Shown piece by piece: positions 17,747 through 26,983 of a stretch of 64,000 nucleotides of DNA. The stretch is from a virus. Within the stretch, counting starts at the first letter, position 1. Each line of letters starts with the position of its first letter. Under the pieces are notes generated by a model. It worked only from the letters and a program-made list of their open reading frames with translations, had not been told where the DNA came from and did not search any database. Position numbers and translations under genes: made by a program. The stretch is taken from the IMG/VR virus record IMGVR_UViG_3300023112_000008, positions 62,001 to 126,000 of that record. One strand, given 5' to 3'.

Positions 17747-18047
17747 CCTTGAGGGCGGCAGCGGGACTAAGAGATCAAGCGTGAGTAGAGATTCAGAAAA
17801 TTGTGAAAAACACCTCACTTCTGATATCAAAAACTTCTCGAAAATCTTTCATTTCGCTACTGCCATTCGTCGGTATAAGACCGATCTAGCGACTGGGATT
17901 TCTCCTTAGCAACTTCACCGCGTTCGGTGTCGTCGGGGAGTATCATGTCTGAGTCGTGAGGGGCGCTGTGAAGTCTGATAGCTTAAGCATCAACTGCCTG
18001 AACCCCCTCTCTAACCAAGCATCAATAGCTACTACGGGGAGATCCTT

Positions 18048-21000
18048 ATGGATTTCGGGACCAAATCCTACTATTCAAACGCCGTTCAACGCCCCGTGCT
18101 CAACATCCGAGACAGTGACCGCTTCAAGCTAGCCCCGGAGTTCCTGGCTAAGTTTGAGGGACAAGAGCCTGAGTGGGGTCCAGTCGGAAAGTTCACGTTC
18201 AAAAGGACTTACGCACGTCCCCTCAGCGAGGACAACCTGGAGACGGAAGAGTTCTGGCAGTGCCTAGAGCGAATCGTCAACGGCGTTTACACGGTCCAGA
18301 AGGCGCATTGCCTCCGCCTCAACCTGCCGTGGCTCGATTCCAAGGCCCAGCGCAGCGCCCAGATAATGTTCGAGCTCATGTGGGACTTCAAGTTCCTCCC
18401 TGGCGGTCGTGGGCTGTGGATGATGGGCACCGACTACGTGGAAAAGCACGGGTCAGCTGCGCTCAACAACTGCCTCGGATACAACACGGAGATCATCACC
18501 GCTGACGGGATCAAGAAGATCGGTGACTGTGCAGGGACAGTCCAGACGCTGCTGACGCGGGGCGGCAAGTGGGTCGACGCTCCAGTTCGGTCATTTGGAC
18601 ACCAGAAACTGATGAGGGTAACGCTGAGGCGTCAAGGCGCGGAGAAGGAGATCTACGCCACTCCCGACCATCGCTGGTTTGCCAAGGATCGACGACAGGC
18701 GCACCGGGACAAGGGACACTCGGAGTTCACGACCGAGAACCTCCGGCCCGAGGTTCATCGCCTCCAGTATGTCTTTGGGCAGGGGATCAAGAACGTCAAG
18801 CCATCGGCGTTCGGCATCGCGCACGGAATCGCTTTCGGAGATGGCACCACCATTCCCGGTGAACGAAATGCTAACTGCTTGTACCTCTGCGGTGAGAAGG
18901 ATGAACAGTTGGCTAAGTTCTTCTCACATTGTGCAGTTACCGACGCCCCCGAGGTGTCCGATGGCGGGGCGATCAGAGTAGCTGGGATCCCCAATAGTTT
19001 CCGGGAATTGCCATCGATTCGGGAGAACAAGGCCTTCCTCTTCGGCTGGTTGGCCGGTTATCTCGCGGCTGATGGGAATGTAAGCAAGCAGGGTCAGGTA
19101 TCGCTGTCGAGCAGCATCCGCGAAAACATCCTCTTCGTGAAAGATGTGTGCGCCGTCCTCGGCGTGGGGAGCTACTCCATCTCTGAGCAGACTAGAGAGT
19201 CAAACCTGACGGGCAGAGAATCAACCATGTATCGCCTGACACTCATGCGAGATACGTTGAGCGAGAAATTCTTCCTAGTCGATGAACACCGGCGCAACTT
19301 CGCCGCCAATTCCGATGCCTCATCTAGGTATTGGACCGTGTCTGATGTGCAGAAGACCAACGCTGTCGAAGAGGTCTTCTGTGCTACCGTAGATGGTTAC
19401 GGGGCCTTTGCGCTGGCGGATAACATCCTGACTGGTAACTGCGCGTTCGTCAGCACCAACGAGATCGACCTCGCCTTCGCAGAGCCCTTCTGCTACCTCA
19501 TGGACTTTTCTATGCTCGGCGTCGGCGTCGGGAGTGATTGCCGTGGCGCTGGCAAGGTTGTCATTCAGCGACCAGTCCAAGGTGATGACGTCCACGTCGT
19601 CGCGGATACCCGCGAAGGGTGGGTCGATCTACTCTTCCGCATCCTGGAGGCATACGTCGGCAACGGCTCACTTCCCAAGTCCATCGACTACAGCAAGGTC
19701 CGCCCTTACGGGGCTCTCATCAAAGGCTTCGGCGGGACAGCGTCCGGGCCGGATCCGCTGATTCGCCTCATTGAGGAGGTGCAGCGCATCTTGAATGCCC
19801 TGATTGACCAACCGATCACTTCTGAGGCGATCGTTGATCTGTGCGACCTTGTGGGCGTCTGTGTGGTCGCTGGTAACGTCCGTCGGACCGCAATTATCAT
19901 GTTCGGCGAGAAGGACGACACCGAGTTCCTCAACCTTAAGAACCCAAAGGTCAACTCAGAGGCCATGAAGAGCCACCGGTGGGCGTCCAACAACTCAATC
20001 TTCGCTGATGTCGGCATGGACTACACCGAGACGGCCGCAATCGCAGCTAAGGCCGGTGAGCCGGGCTACATGTGGATGGATAACGCCCGGAAGTATGGTC
20101 GTATGGGCGAGCTTCGCGAGGACAGCCGCGTCCTCGGGTTCAACCCATGCGCCGAGATCAGTTTGGAGAGTAACGAACTCTGCAACCTGGTTGAGACCTT
20201 CCCATCACGTCACGCCTCCTACGAGGAATTCGAGCGAACCCTCAAGTTCGCTTACCTCTACGCGAAGACGGTGTCCCTTATCCCGACGCATAACCCCAAG
20301 ACCAACATGGTCACGCTCCGCAACCGGCGGATAGGTGTGAGCCAGTCTGGGATCGTCCAGAGCTTCAAGCGCCACGGGCGCCGTCGGCACTTCGAGTGGT
20401 GCGATCGGGGCTACAACTACATCCAAAAGACGGATCGGCTCTACTCGGAATGGCTTTGCATTCGCAAATCCATCAAGACCACCACGGTCAAGCCCGCAGG
20501 GACTACATCGCTGCTACCTGGAGTCACGCCTGGTATCCATTACGAACACGCGGAATACTACTTCCGTACGGTGCGGATTGCGGCTCACAGCCCTCTAGTG
20601 GAGGAATACCGCAATGCTGGGTATCGCGTGGAGCAAGACGTCTACGACAAGTCGGGCCGCACTTCGGTCATCTACTTCCCCATCAAAGCCGAGCTCTTTG
20701 AGCGCGGCAAGTCCGATGTTTCCATCTGGGAGCAAATGGAAAACGCGGCCAAGCTACAGAAGTATTGGTCTGACAACAGTGTCTCCATCACTGTCTCGTT
20801 TAAGCCCGAAGAGGGCGACGACGTTCAGCGCTGCCTGGAGCTCTATGAGAGTCGACTCAAGACGGTGTCCTTCCTCCCATTGAACGATCATGGGTATGAG
20901 CAGGCGCCATACATCACGATCGATGTGGACACCTACAAAGAAGCTGCGGCTAAACTCAGTTCAACCAGCTTCACTGGAATCGGACACGACATCGACGCGA

Positions 21001-21068
21001 CACCGAAGTACTGTGACGGCGATCAGTGCACCGTCTCGTTCGGATCCACGGAGCAAGCTCTCCCGTAG
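18048..21068 (+). CDS. nrdJ: Class II (B12-dependent) ribonucleoside-triphosphate reductase with intein
   Basis: The product reduces ribonucleotides to deoxyribonucleotides for phage DNA synthesis, using adenosylcobalamin to make the thiyl radical. The 1006-residue precursor contains a 323-residue intein (142-464). After splicing the enzyme would be 683 residues, near the size of the monomeric Lactobacillus leichmannii enzyme (739). Key residues are in place: C465 (first residue after the intein) and C712 as the redox pair, C701 and E703 in NPCAEI as the radical and general-base residues, and C989/C994 (CDGDQC) as the C-terminal shuttle pair. The spacing C701-C712 equals C408-C419 of the leichmannii enzyme. 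KPAGTTSLLPG matches the family's conserved loop. It starts at ATG 18048 after GGGGAGA. Confidence 0.93.
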   Translation: MDFGTKSYYSNAVQRPVLNIRDSDRFKLAPEFLAKFEGQEPEWGPVGKFTFKRTYARPLSEDNLETEEFWQCLERIVNGVYTVQKAHCLRLNLPWLDSKAQRSAQIMFELMWDFKFLPGGRGLWMMGTDYVEKHGSAALNNCLGYNTEIITADGIKKIGDCAGTVQTLLTRGGKWVDAPVRSFGHQKLMRVTLRRQGAEKEIYATPDHRWFAKDRRQAHRDKGHSEFTTENLRPEVHRLQYVFGQGIKNVKPSAFGIAHGIAFGDGTTIPGERNANCLYLCGEKDEQLAKFFSHCAVTDAPEVSDGGAIRVAGIPNSFRELPSIRENKAFLFGWLAGYLAADGNVSKQGQVSLSSSIRENILFVKDVCAVLGVGSYSISEQTRESNLTGRESTMYRLTLMRDTLSEKFFLVDEHRRNFAANSDASSRYWTVSDVQKTNAVEEVFCATVDGYGAFALADNILTGNCAFVSTNEIDLAFAEPFCYLMDFSMLGVGVGSDCRGAGKVVIQRPVQGDDVHVVADTREGWVDLLFRILEAYVGNGSLPKSIDYSKVRPYGALIKGFGGTASGPDPLIRLIEEVQRILNALIDQPITSEAIVDLCDLVGVCVVAGNVRRTAIIMFGEKDDTEFLNLKNPKVNSEAMKSHRWASNNSIFADVGMDYTETAAIAAKAGEPGYMWMDNARKYGRMGELREDSRVLGFNPCAEISLESNELCNLVETFPSRHASYEEFERTLKFAYLYAKTVSLIPTHNPKTNMVTLRNRRIGVSQSGIVQSFKRHGRRRHFEWCDRGYNYIQKTDRLYSEWLCIRKSIKTTTVKPAGTTSLLPGVTPGIHYEHAEYYFRTVRIAAHSPLVEEYRNAGYRVEQDVYDKSGRTSVIYFPIKAELFERGKSDVSIWEQMENAAKLQKYWSDNSVSITVSFKPEEGDDVQRCLELYESRLKTVSFLPLNDHGYEQAPYITIDVDTYKEAAAKLSSTSFTGIGHDIDATPKYCDGDQCTVSFGSTEQALP
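18471..19439 (+). mobile_element. Intein with LAGLIDADG endonuclease in the reductase
   Basis: The 323-residue element starts at a cysteine (CLGYNTEI, block A), has TPDH in block B, and ends in FALADNILTGN before an extein cysteine. Two LAGLIDADG-like helices are visible (HGIAFGDGT and WLAGYLAADG). The penultimate residue is glycine rather than the usual histidine, a variant known in functional inteins. It interrupts the coding sequence immediately before the redox cysteine, so the enzyme is inactive unless spliced. Confidence 0.9.
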
Positions 21069-21099
21069 CTTGGTCCCAACCGGAGGTGAGCAGGGAAGG

Positions 21100-21129
21100 A
21101 AAGAGGGCCTAATGGGTCCTCTTTCTTTC
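21100..21129 (+). terminator. Rho-independent-type hairpin after the reductase gene
   Basis: AAAGAGGGCC and GGTCCTCTTT pair over ten positions (one G-T) around a five-base loop, followed by CTTTC. It lies 32 bases after the reductase stop and would separate its transcription from the clamp loader gene. Confidence 0.6.
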
Positions 21130-21157
21130 GTTACCGCTCATTCGGGTAGAACCTTAT

Positions 21158-22198
21158 ATGGCATTCAAGATCAAAGCTCGCGGCGAAGGTGACCTTAAGA
21201 CTCGGTATAGGCCGCAGAGACTCAGTGAAATCTGCCCGACCTTCCCGGTCAAAGAGGCCAAGAACATCCTCACAGACCCAAATGCCTCACAGGTTTACCT
21301 GTTTGAGGGGTTGACGGGGTGCGGAAAAACTACGCTGGCTAGGATCATCGCCAGGGCCACGGTCTGCAGTTCGACAGAGGCCGAGAAGCCGTGCCTCCAA
21401 TGCACTCCGTGCAAGGCAATGGAGTCCAGTAACGACTACATGGAGATCAACGGAGCAGACGTTCGTGGCATCGAAGCTATGCGAGCGATCACGCCTGGGT
21501 TCCGACAGTACGGTGGACAGCTTCAGCCTGGTAAGGGCACGAAGATTTACATCTTCGATGAAGCGCAGCAGATTACGCCCGCAGCACAAGAGCTTCTCAA
21601 TAAGGTTCTAGAGGAGCCGCCCGAGCACATCAAAATCTTCCTCTGCACGACTAACAAAAAAGGACTTAAACGAACCTTATTGGGCCGGTGCAACAAGATC
21701 AACTTTAGGAGAGTGACGAGGTCTCAGGCCAACTCTCTGATCGAGCAGGTGATGGCTGACGTAGGCAAGGAACTCCCCGAAGAGTCCGTGCTGGACGACC
21801 TGTTCATGCGTGCCGAGGGGTCAGTCCGCGACCTTCTGAACCTCTTGGACAAGGTAGTCCTCGGCACCTACAACGTCGGATCAGATGACTCTGGTGAGGC
21901 TCTGAGCACTGGTTCACCGGACATCCGCAAACTTGTTGCGGGATACATCAACAAAGACTGGGATGCGGTCCGCAAAATCCTGCAGACCGAGAACGTCAAA
22001 GGTGACCCGGACGGCTACCGAGAGACGGTCTGTACTTTCCTCTCACGGGACGCCCTCAAGTTCAAAGACTTGAAGATGAAGATCGCCGCTGCCCTAGGAC
22101 ACCTAGGCGGTTCGATGTGGAATGAGCCCAAGCGTGAGCAGTACAACCTTCTCGTGCTACGAAGCATGCGGTGCTGCTATGAGAAGTTATCGAGGTGA
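21158..22198 (+). CDS. dnaX: DnaX-like DNA polymerase III clamp loader subunit
   Basis: The 346-residue AAA+ protein matches the N-terminal region of bacterial gamma/tau subunits. It shows RYRPQ near the start, Walker A GLTGCGKTT (51-59), a zinc module C70, C79, C82 and C85, Walker B IYIFDEAQ (130-137), sensor 1 at CTTN, and an arginine finger in LLGRC. It would load the sliding clamp on phage DNA. It lacks the long tau tail, as expected for a gamma-type or phage version. It is encoded right after the reductase, so the two plus-strand genes form a DNA-synthesis pair. It ends one base before the stop of the convergent minus-strand gene. The RBS is weak. Confidence 0.9.
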   Translation: MAFKIKARGEGDLKTRYRPQRLSEICPTFPVKEAKNILTDPNASQVYLFEGLTGCGKTTLARIIARATVCSSTEAEKPCLQCTPCKAMESSNDYMEINGADVRGIEAMRAITPGFRQYGGQLQPGKGTKIYIFDEAQQITPAAQELLNKVLEEPPEHIKIFLCTTNKKGLKRTLLGRCNKINFRRVTRSQANSLIEQVMADVGKELPEESVLDDLFMRAEGSVRDLLNLLDKVVLGTYNVGSDDSGEALSTGSPDIRKLVAGYINKDWDAVRKILQTENVKGDPDGYRETVCTFLSRDALKFKDLKMKIAAALGHLGGSMWNEPKREQYNLLVLRSMRCCYEKLSR

Positions 22199-22507
22199 CT
22201 AGGTGCGGGAGCCCATGCTTCCGGAACTACCACCAGCGCCCCTAGAGCCGCTCACAGGCGCCACGCCGCCCACCATCTTGAAATCCATGCGGGCGAGCTT
22301 ACGGAGACGCTTCAGGCGCCTCTCACGAGCCGTGGTCTCTTCGTGCGCCTTCTTGATCATGTAGACGCGGAGCTTCTCGTCCTCGGCTGGATCACCAGAC
22401 GGTGGAACAGGATTTACCCCATCACTTGTGAAGGCAGCCCCGTAGCCGAAGTCCATTTCATGGACCAGTCCGATCTTCTCTAGGCACATTAGCCTTGAGC
22501 GGCGCAC
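22199..22507 (-). CDS. Small basic protein of unknown function
   Basis: The 102-residue protein starts at GTG 22507 (an ATG six codons in is also possible). The middle is a charged helix (residues about 50-80, rich in R, K and E). The tail is glycine/serine-rich. It is the last gene of the minus-strand operon, ending base-to-base against the clamp loader gene. No family is recognised. Confidence 0.65.
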   Translation of the reverse strand: MRRSRLMCLEKIGLVHEMDFGYGAAFTSDGVNPVPPSGDPAEDEKLRVYMIKKAHEETTARERRLKRLRKLARMDFKMVGGVAPVSGSRGAGGSSGSMGSRT

Positions 22508-22510
22508 GAG

Positions 22511-22882
22511 CTATCCCGTCGTCAACGTGGCGCGTACTGTTGCGCAGAGTTCGGTTAGAAATGAGTTGACCGCTTTGGAAACGGACTCATCGTTAAGTTT
22601 GAGCTGATCGACGGCTGCTTCGACGCCGACGCCGATAGCCTCGCCGATACTGCGAGGGGTCGCCGCGCCCGGCGCCCTTGTGATGGCGTATTCAACGATC
22701 GAGCGAACCAGCTCTGGGAGCAGCTCCTCCCGCTCATCGATAGCCTTTTGCTCTGGGCTCGTAGTTGGCTCGGCTGCGAGGAAGAATGACTCATCGATCT
22801 GAGGGGCGTCGTGGGTACGCGGAGCCGCTGTCAGGAGCTTAGCAAGATCCTCAGCCATCAACTTTAGGTCGTGATTGCCCAC
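22511..22882 (-). CDS. Small alpha-helical protein of unknown function
   Basis: The 123-residue, mostly helical, acidic protein has no cysteine cluster or nucleotide-binding motif; a single cysteine lies near the C-terminus. Its C-terminal helices (VGVEAAVDQLKLNDESVSK) look amphipathic. It starts at ATG 22882 after a purine-rich stretch (GAGGAGA). It sits in the unidentified minus-strand operon between the zinc-ribbon repeat protein and the last small gene. Confidence 0.65.
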   Translation of the reverse strand: MGNHDLKLMAEDLAKLLTAAPRTHDAPQIDESFFLAAEPTTSPEQKAIDEREELLPELVRSIVEYAITRAPGAATPRSIGEAIGVGVEAAVDQLKLNDESVSKAVNSFLTELCATVRATLTTG

Positions 22883-22902
22883 GTCGTCTCCTCTTCTGGT
22901 GA

Positions 22903-24546
22903 TTAGCTACGCGTCCGGGCCTTGCTGCGAATGGCGGCAAGGTTACCCAAACGAGGCGTCCGACCAGAGGCGCGGACCAGAGTTAGACGGCTACGGCTCG
23001 TGGTGTTCTCGGACATGGAGGACGCGCCAGGCTTTTTGCCCAAGATGAGGCTGAACATGAACCCCTCGTTACCTTTTTTAGGCGACTTGCTCTTGCCGAA
23101 CTTCTTCTTCAGCGCATCAGGAAGGTCTAGACCCTCGTGGCGGACTTCGATGTCAGGACGTGCTCCACATTCTGGGCACTTGCCGTGTTGACCGGCGTAG
23201 TCGGTATAGCTCGTACCGCTCGCGCCGCAGCCCTTACAGCCGCAGGATTTGTCCTCGTTGCGAACATCGATCTGCTCACGATCACTGAGCTGAGGATCGG
23301 TCTTGTTGCCACCAGGCGTAGCTGAACCGCCGCCGCCTTTGCCCTCTTTGTTCATGGCGACTTGCTGGCGCAAGGTCAACTGGGGGTCAGTTGACGCTGC
23401 GAGCGAATACTGAGTGTCTGGATTGCGCTGGAAGTGTTCGGCATCACCCGCTTGACGCGCTGCCTGATTACCAGAACGACGCGCTCTCCTGGTAATACCC
23501 CTCCGCTCGGCGTTTCCGCTACGACCATCACCGGTACGGTCGTAGGCCTTCCCTTGAGGCTTGGAGTAGGGAGTCTGTCCAGTCTTCTGCCCCGTGTGAC
23601 TCGTCGTTGCGCGGTTTAGGTGGTCGGCGAAATTGTAAGCTGGTGATTTGATCGGGTAGCTGTTCTGGTGAGGAGCGCCGCCAAGTCCGGACTGCTTTCC
23701 AGGGCCGGTGTCCCTGCGGACTGATTCACTGAACGCGCCAGTGTCCTTGTTCATGCGGACCAGCTGGCGCAGCTTCATCTGCGGGTCGCACTTGTTTCCA
23801 CCAGAAGTAGCGCCACCGCTGCCACCGCCAGTCTCGCTGTTGACGTCGACCAGTTCGCGCTTGTCGAGCTGGGCATCTCCATCTTCGACGTGCATCATCG
23901 AGTGTCGTAGAGGGCGACGATGAACAAAGCCGTTCTCGTCTTCCATATCCCAAGACTCACTCTTGGAGCCCGCACCTTCAGGGGCCTTAGGAACGCGATC
24001 GTCCTTTTCCTTGACCTCTTCGAACTCCGTCTCGCTCTCAGGGCCTGGGCCCTTCTTGCACTCGTTCTCGGTAAAGAACTTCTCCATGTTCCGGAGACGG
24101 CTCTTGCGACGGCCCTTTGAGCTCTTGGTCAGAGTCTTCTTGATACGGTCGAGCAGCATGTCGACGTCGGTGCGCTCCATCGTCTCTCGGAGAAGAGGCT
24201 GGCGCACCTCGATCAGGCGAGTGGTGGTGTCCCAGTCAGCGTCCTGGGTCATCTTTGTGAGCTTGTGGTAGTTGGCGTAGGTCAGGCCGGACTCGGTCAT
24301 GCAGACGAATGTTTCTCTGCCATCCCAACCAGTAACGTAGTGAGGATTTGACCCATCAGCCTCAGTGAGGCGCATCACAATGCTTGCATTGTCGCGGCCC
24401 GCACTGTTCCACTGTTCTTTGAGCGTGACGCTCGCCTCAGGGGATAGGATGGCCCGCTTTGCAGCAACGAGGTATTCCCTTCCACTGGCCCGATTACCGG
24501 TAGCCTTGAAGAGGATATCGCTGACAGTGTTTTGTTCTGCGCTCAT
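22903..24546 (-). CDS. Repeat-motif protein with C-terminal zinc ribbon
   Basis: The 547-residue protein has a globular N-terminal third, then a long polar region and a zinc ribbon (CKGC at 437-440, CPEC at 457-460, preceded by C435). Four copies of a 16-17-residue motif D-x-Q-hydrophobic-x-x-R-x-x-V-x-x-N-x-E/D-x-G occur at 224-240, 254-270, 387-402 and 417-432. They come in two pairs, each pair joined by a glycine-rich GGNK linker. The pattern suggests short binding modules on a flexible tether. The function is unknown. The start is ATG 24546, and the gene lies in the 22-33.7 kb operon. Confidence 0.8.
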   Translation of the reverse strand: MSAEQNTVSDILFKATGNRASGREYLVAAKRAILSPEASVTLKEQWNSAGRDNASIVMRLTEADGSNPHYVTGWDGRETFVCMTESGLTYANYHKLTKMTQDADWDTTTRLIEVRQPLLRETMERTDVDMLLDRIKKTLTKSSKGRRKSRLRNMEKFFTENECKKGPGPESETEFEEVKEKDDRVPKAPEGAGSKSESWDMEDENGFVHRRPLRHSMMHVEDGDAQLDKRELVDVNSETGGGSGGATSGGNKCDPQMKLRQLVRMNKDTGAFSESVRRDTGPGKQSGLGGAPHQNSYPIKSPAYNFADHLNRATTSHTGQKTGQTPYSKPQGKAYDRTGDGRSGNAERRGITRRARRSGNQAARQAGDAEHFQRNPDTQYSLAASTDPQLTLRQQVAMNKEGKGGGGSATPGGNKTDPQLSDREQIDVRNEDKSCGCKGCGASGTSYTDYAGQHGKCPECGARPDIEVRHEGLDLPDALKKKFGKSKSPKKGNEGFMFSLILGKKPGASSMSENTTSRSRLTLVRASGRTPRLGNLAAIRSKARTRS

Positions 24547-24586
24547 GGTCAGATTCCTTCGACGGTATTCTGCATCAATGTACAGT

Positions 24587-25483
24587 CTACTTCAACAACA
24601 GGCTCAGACGGGGCAAGTTGTTGGAAGTGAGTCTATACGACTCATGGTGAGGTTGAGATTGTTTGATCTGCCGCAGCAGTCCTTCTAGCTCGTCATTCAG
24701 GCTATCGATCTGCTTCTGCTTTTGATCAATTTGCTGATGAACCCCGATAAGCTGTGCCGACTGTGGTGGCGGCTGGGCGTGGTGGCGTCTCCCTTGATCG
24801 TGCTGGCGCTGTACCTGCAGACGCTCGCTATCGGACTTTCTAATCTGACGATAGTCTCTAGATGTCTTTTTGCGCAGTCCCAGAGGCTGTTCTCGGGGTT
24901 TCTCCAGGTTATTAACCCAGGTCATTCCGCCCGCACTGTCAGCGGGTCCGGGAGTATGTGGGTAGTCCCCGAGCGCCTCTCCAATCCGGACCGCAGATTG
25001 AGGATCATAGGCTGGTCTTTGGGACAAGGAGTCCTTCCCGGCCTGTGTTAATTGTTGCGACTGGTGGTTCAGCTCGGCGACCTTTTTCCGAAGCTCGGCG
25101 ATTTCTTTGTGGATAGCATCAACCCTATCGTGTCGATGGTCTCGGGCCCCAGGGGAGGGGTGGGCGGTCGATGAAGTGAACGATGGATGAGTAGGAGGGC
25201 TACTCTTGAATTCGCCTTCAGCCATATGCTTGGGCTTCGGAAGATCATACTTCCAGTCTTCTCGCTCTATCGCATCCCACGCATAGGGCGGCGCCATCTC
25301 GCCCCTCTGACGACCTGGTGGGACGATCTTTAGTCGCTTGATCGGTCGCTTACCCATCGTCTTCTTGAGAAGGCGCAATGGGACCCTATTGATGTTGTCT
25401 ACGTCAATTCCAGGAGGAGGCGGGTCGCTGGAATATCCACGCCCGACCGAGTTACCTGAAGTTGGAGCGAGGAATAAGCTCAT
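24587..25483 (-). CDS. Charged coiled-coil protein, 298 aa
   Basis: The N-terminal 80 residues are basic and proline-rich (KTMGKRPIKRLKIVPPGRQRGE). The central helix (about 120-150) with KEIAELRKKVAELNHQSQQL looks like a coiled coil, and a second helix near the C-terminus (HQQIDQKQKQIDSLNDELEG) also has heptads. The sequence between is disordered and rich in Q, S and R. No enzyme motif is seen. It is probably a structural or nucleic-acid-associated protein of the operon. Confidence 0.7.
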   Translation of the reverse strand: MSLFLAPTSGNSVGRGYSSDPPPPGIDVDNINRVPLRLLKKTMGKRPIKRLKIVPPGRQRGEMAPPYAWDAIEREDWKYDLPKPKHMAEGEFKSSPPTHPSFTSSTAHPSPGARDHRHDRVDAIHKEIAELRKKVAELNHQSQQLTQAGKDSLSQRPAYDPQSAVRIGEALGDYPHTPGPADSAGGMTWVNNLEKPREQPLGLRKKTSRDYRQIRKSDSERLQVQRQHDQGRRHHAQPPPQSAQLIGVHQQIDQKQKQIDSLNDELEGLLRQIKQSQPHHESYRLTSNNLPRLSLLLK

Positions 25484-25489
25484 ACTTGA

Positions 25490-26959
25490 TTAGTAGATCG
25501 ACCCGCGACCCTGCGCCATATCGATCATGCGATTGATGGTAAACACCAATGGCTCAGGAGTAGTGGACGACGCTCTAGACGCGTTTTGCTCAGTCTCGGC
25601 CGACATCATCGTCTGCCAGAGCTGGGTCAGGTTGGCGCCCTCAGCGACAAAGCCTTGATCTCTGATCCAAGGCTCTGCGAGAGAAGAGCTGACAATCTCG
25701 TGGTAAGCGTCCGGTGCGCCCTTACTGAGGCACTTCTTGTGGAGCTTCTTGGCCCACGTATCGGTGACCTTCTTGTCCTTCACGGCGGCGCAAGCATGGT
25801 CCATTTTGTGACCGAGCTGCTGGAACAGGGACGCAACTTTGACGTTGGCGATGGTTTTGTCCATCTTGTCCGGGTCGGCCTTGATGCCCAGAGCCTTCTT
25901 ATCTGGGGTCTTCTTACCACCCTTTTTGCTCTTGGTCTTGCTCTTGCTCTTCTTGGCCTCCGCGATCATGCTCTCCATCATGGTCGTCTTCTGGAAGAAC
26001 CCGTTTGAGGACTTGGAGCGCGTGCGCGTGCGGCGCTTCTCGTCCCGAATCGCCTCGCTGCGGATCTCGATCTCAGCGGCTTGATCTTTTGGATCCTTCC
26101 GCTTACCGCCACCTAGCGCGTTGAGTGGCTCCCTTTGAAGAAAGGCCCCTTGGCGCATTTTGCCGATGTCGCTGAGGTCGCCGAGAGGCTTCAGAAATGG
26201 GCCGACAGATGGGGCACTAGTCGCCTCATGGCGCTGGTTTGTAGGCACCTCTTGTCGTTGGGCCGCAGTTGCGCCCTGTGCCGGATGTGCGGTGCGCTGG
26301 GGCTGACCGGTGGGTTGATCAACATTGGTGGGACCAGCGCCCTCTGGGACGGCTGATCTCTTAGCAGCTTCCTGGGCGCAGCGCTCTGACTCACAGCCGT
26401 GATAGTCCGCCAGCGCAGCATGCGACGAGCGCAGCTGCTTGAGCATCCCCATCTTCGCCTGGTGCTTCGCTGCAGTGAACGGCAGACCAGCTTTGCTAGC
26501 TTCTCCCGCTAGTCTGGTTAGCTCTTCTTCTTCCCTGCCGCTCTGGTCGGCCAGCGTTGCGTAGTGCTTCTTGAATGCAAGATGCTTGGCCGCTTCGTTC
26601 TCGGAGATAACGGGGAGTCCCTTGCGAAGCTCCTGCTCAAGGCCGAGCATCGCTGTTGCGACGAAGTCCTTGACAGCAAGCGCTTCATCACCAGCCAGGC
26701 CATAAAGACCAAGGTCTGGAATGCGGCCCATGCGCATCGATGCCTCAACAGCACCGGCGACTACAGCCGGGTCAATCCGGCGATCTTCAGCGAATGCCAT
26801 AATCTCAGGCATACGGGCTCGAAGAACCAGTTCTCTGGTGTCCGGGCTCATATCACGGGCGTAACGGCTAAAGCCGCGAACTGGCGCCTCAAGGGGCGAG
26901 TTCTCAGAAAGACGACGGCGGAAAGTCGCAGCCGCTGCGTTGAACTTGTTCTTGCTCAT
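25490..26959 (-). CDS. Unknown 489-aa protein with lysine-rich linker
   Basis: The N-terminal 180 residues are alpha-helical and moderately hydrophobic (ARMPEIMAFAEDRRIDP). The middle (about 190-340) is disordered with Q, P, T and lysine/serine runs (KKSKSKTKSKKGGKK). The C-terminal 130 residues are again helical, with two cysteines about 25 residues apart. It starts at ATG 26959 after a possible promoter TATAGA at 26989-26984. It shares its style of basic low-complexity linkers with the neighbouring operon proteins but has no recognisable family. Confidence 0.75.
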   Translation of the reverse strand: MSKNKFNAAAATFRRRLSENSPLEAPVRGFSRYARDMSPDTRELVLRARMPEIMAFAEDRRIDPAVVAGAVEASMRMGRIPDLGLYGLAGDEALAVKDFVATAMLGLEQELRKGLPVISENEAAKHLAFKKHYATLADQSGREEEELTRLAGEASKAGLPFTAAKHQAKMGMLKQLRSSHAALADYHGCESERCAQEAAKRSAVPEGAGPTNVDQPTGQPQRTAHPAQGATAAQRQEVPTNQRHEATSAPSVGPFLKPLGDLSDIGKMRQGAFLQREPLNALGGGKRKDPKDQAAEIEIRSEAIRDEKRRTRTRSKSSNGFFQKTTMMESMIAEAKKSKSKTKSKKGGKKTPDKKALGIKADPDKMDKTIANVKVASLFQQLGHKMDHACAAVKDKKVTDTWAKKLHKKCLSKGAPDAYHEIVSSSLAEPWIRDQGFVAEGANLTQLWQTMMSAETEQNASRASSTTPEPLVFTINRMIDMAQGRGSIY

Positions 26960-26983
26960 TCGTTTGCCTCAAACTCGCTAAAG

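Larger units (their letters stand above)
17574..18047. other. Divergent intergenic control region, no gene seen
   Basis: This 474-base stretch separates the minus-strand virion module from the plus-strand reductase gene. It holds the minus promoter at about 17.61 kb and a sigma70-like plus promoter at 17719-17746. It also holds nested inverted repeats (17854-17859 with 17887-17892, enclosing 17870-17874 with 17880-17884) and a small CACCG-CGTT-CGGTG hairpin at about 17.92 kb. A plus-strand AAGTCTGATAGCTT (17971 on) resembles the recurring motif. The RBS of the reductase (GGGGAGA) ends the region. No convincing open frame was found. Confidence 0.6.

Noticed and set aside
17747-18047. Cobalamin riboswitch upstream of the B12-dependent reductase
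   Set aside because: No GCCACTG-type B12 box or matching arrangement of stems was found; the region is described only as a structured leader.
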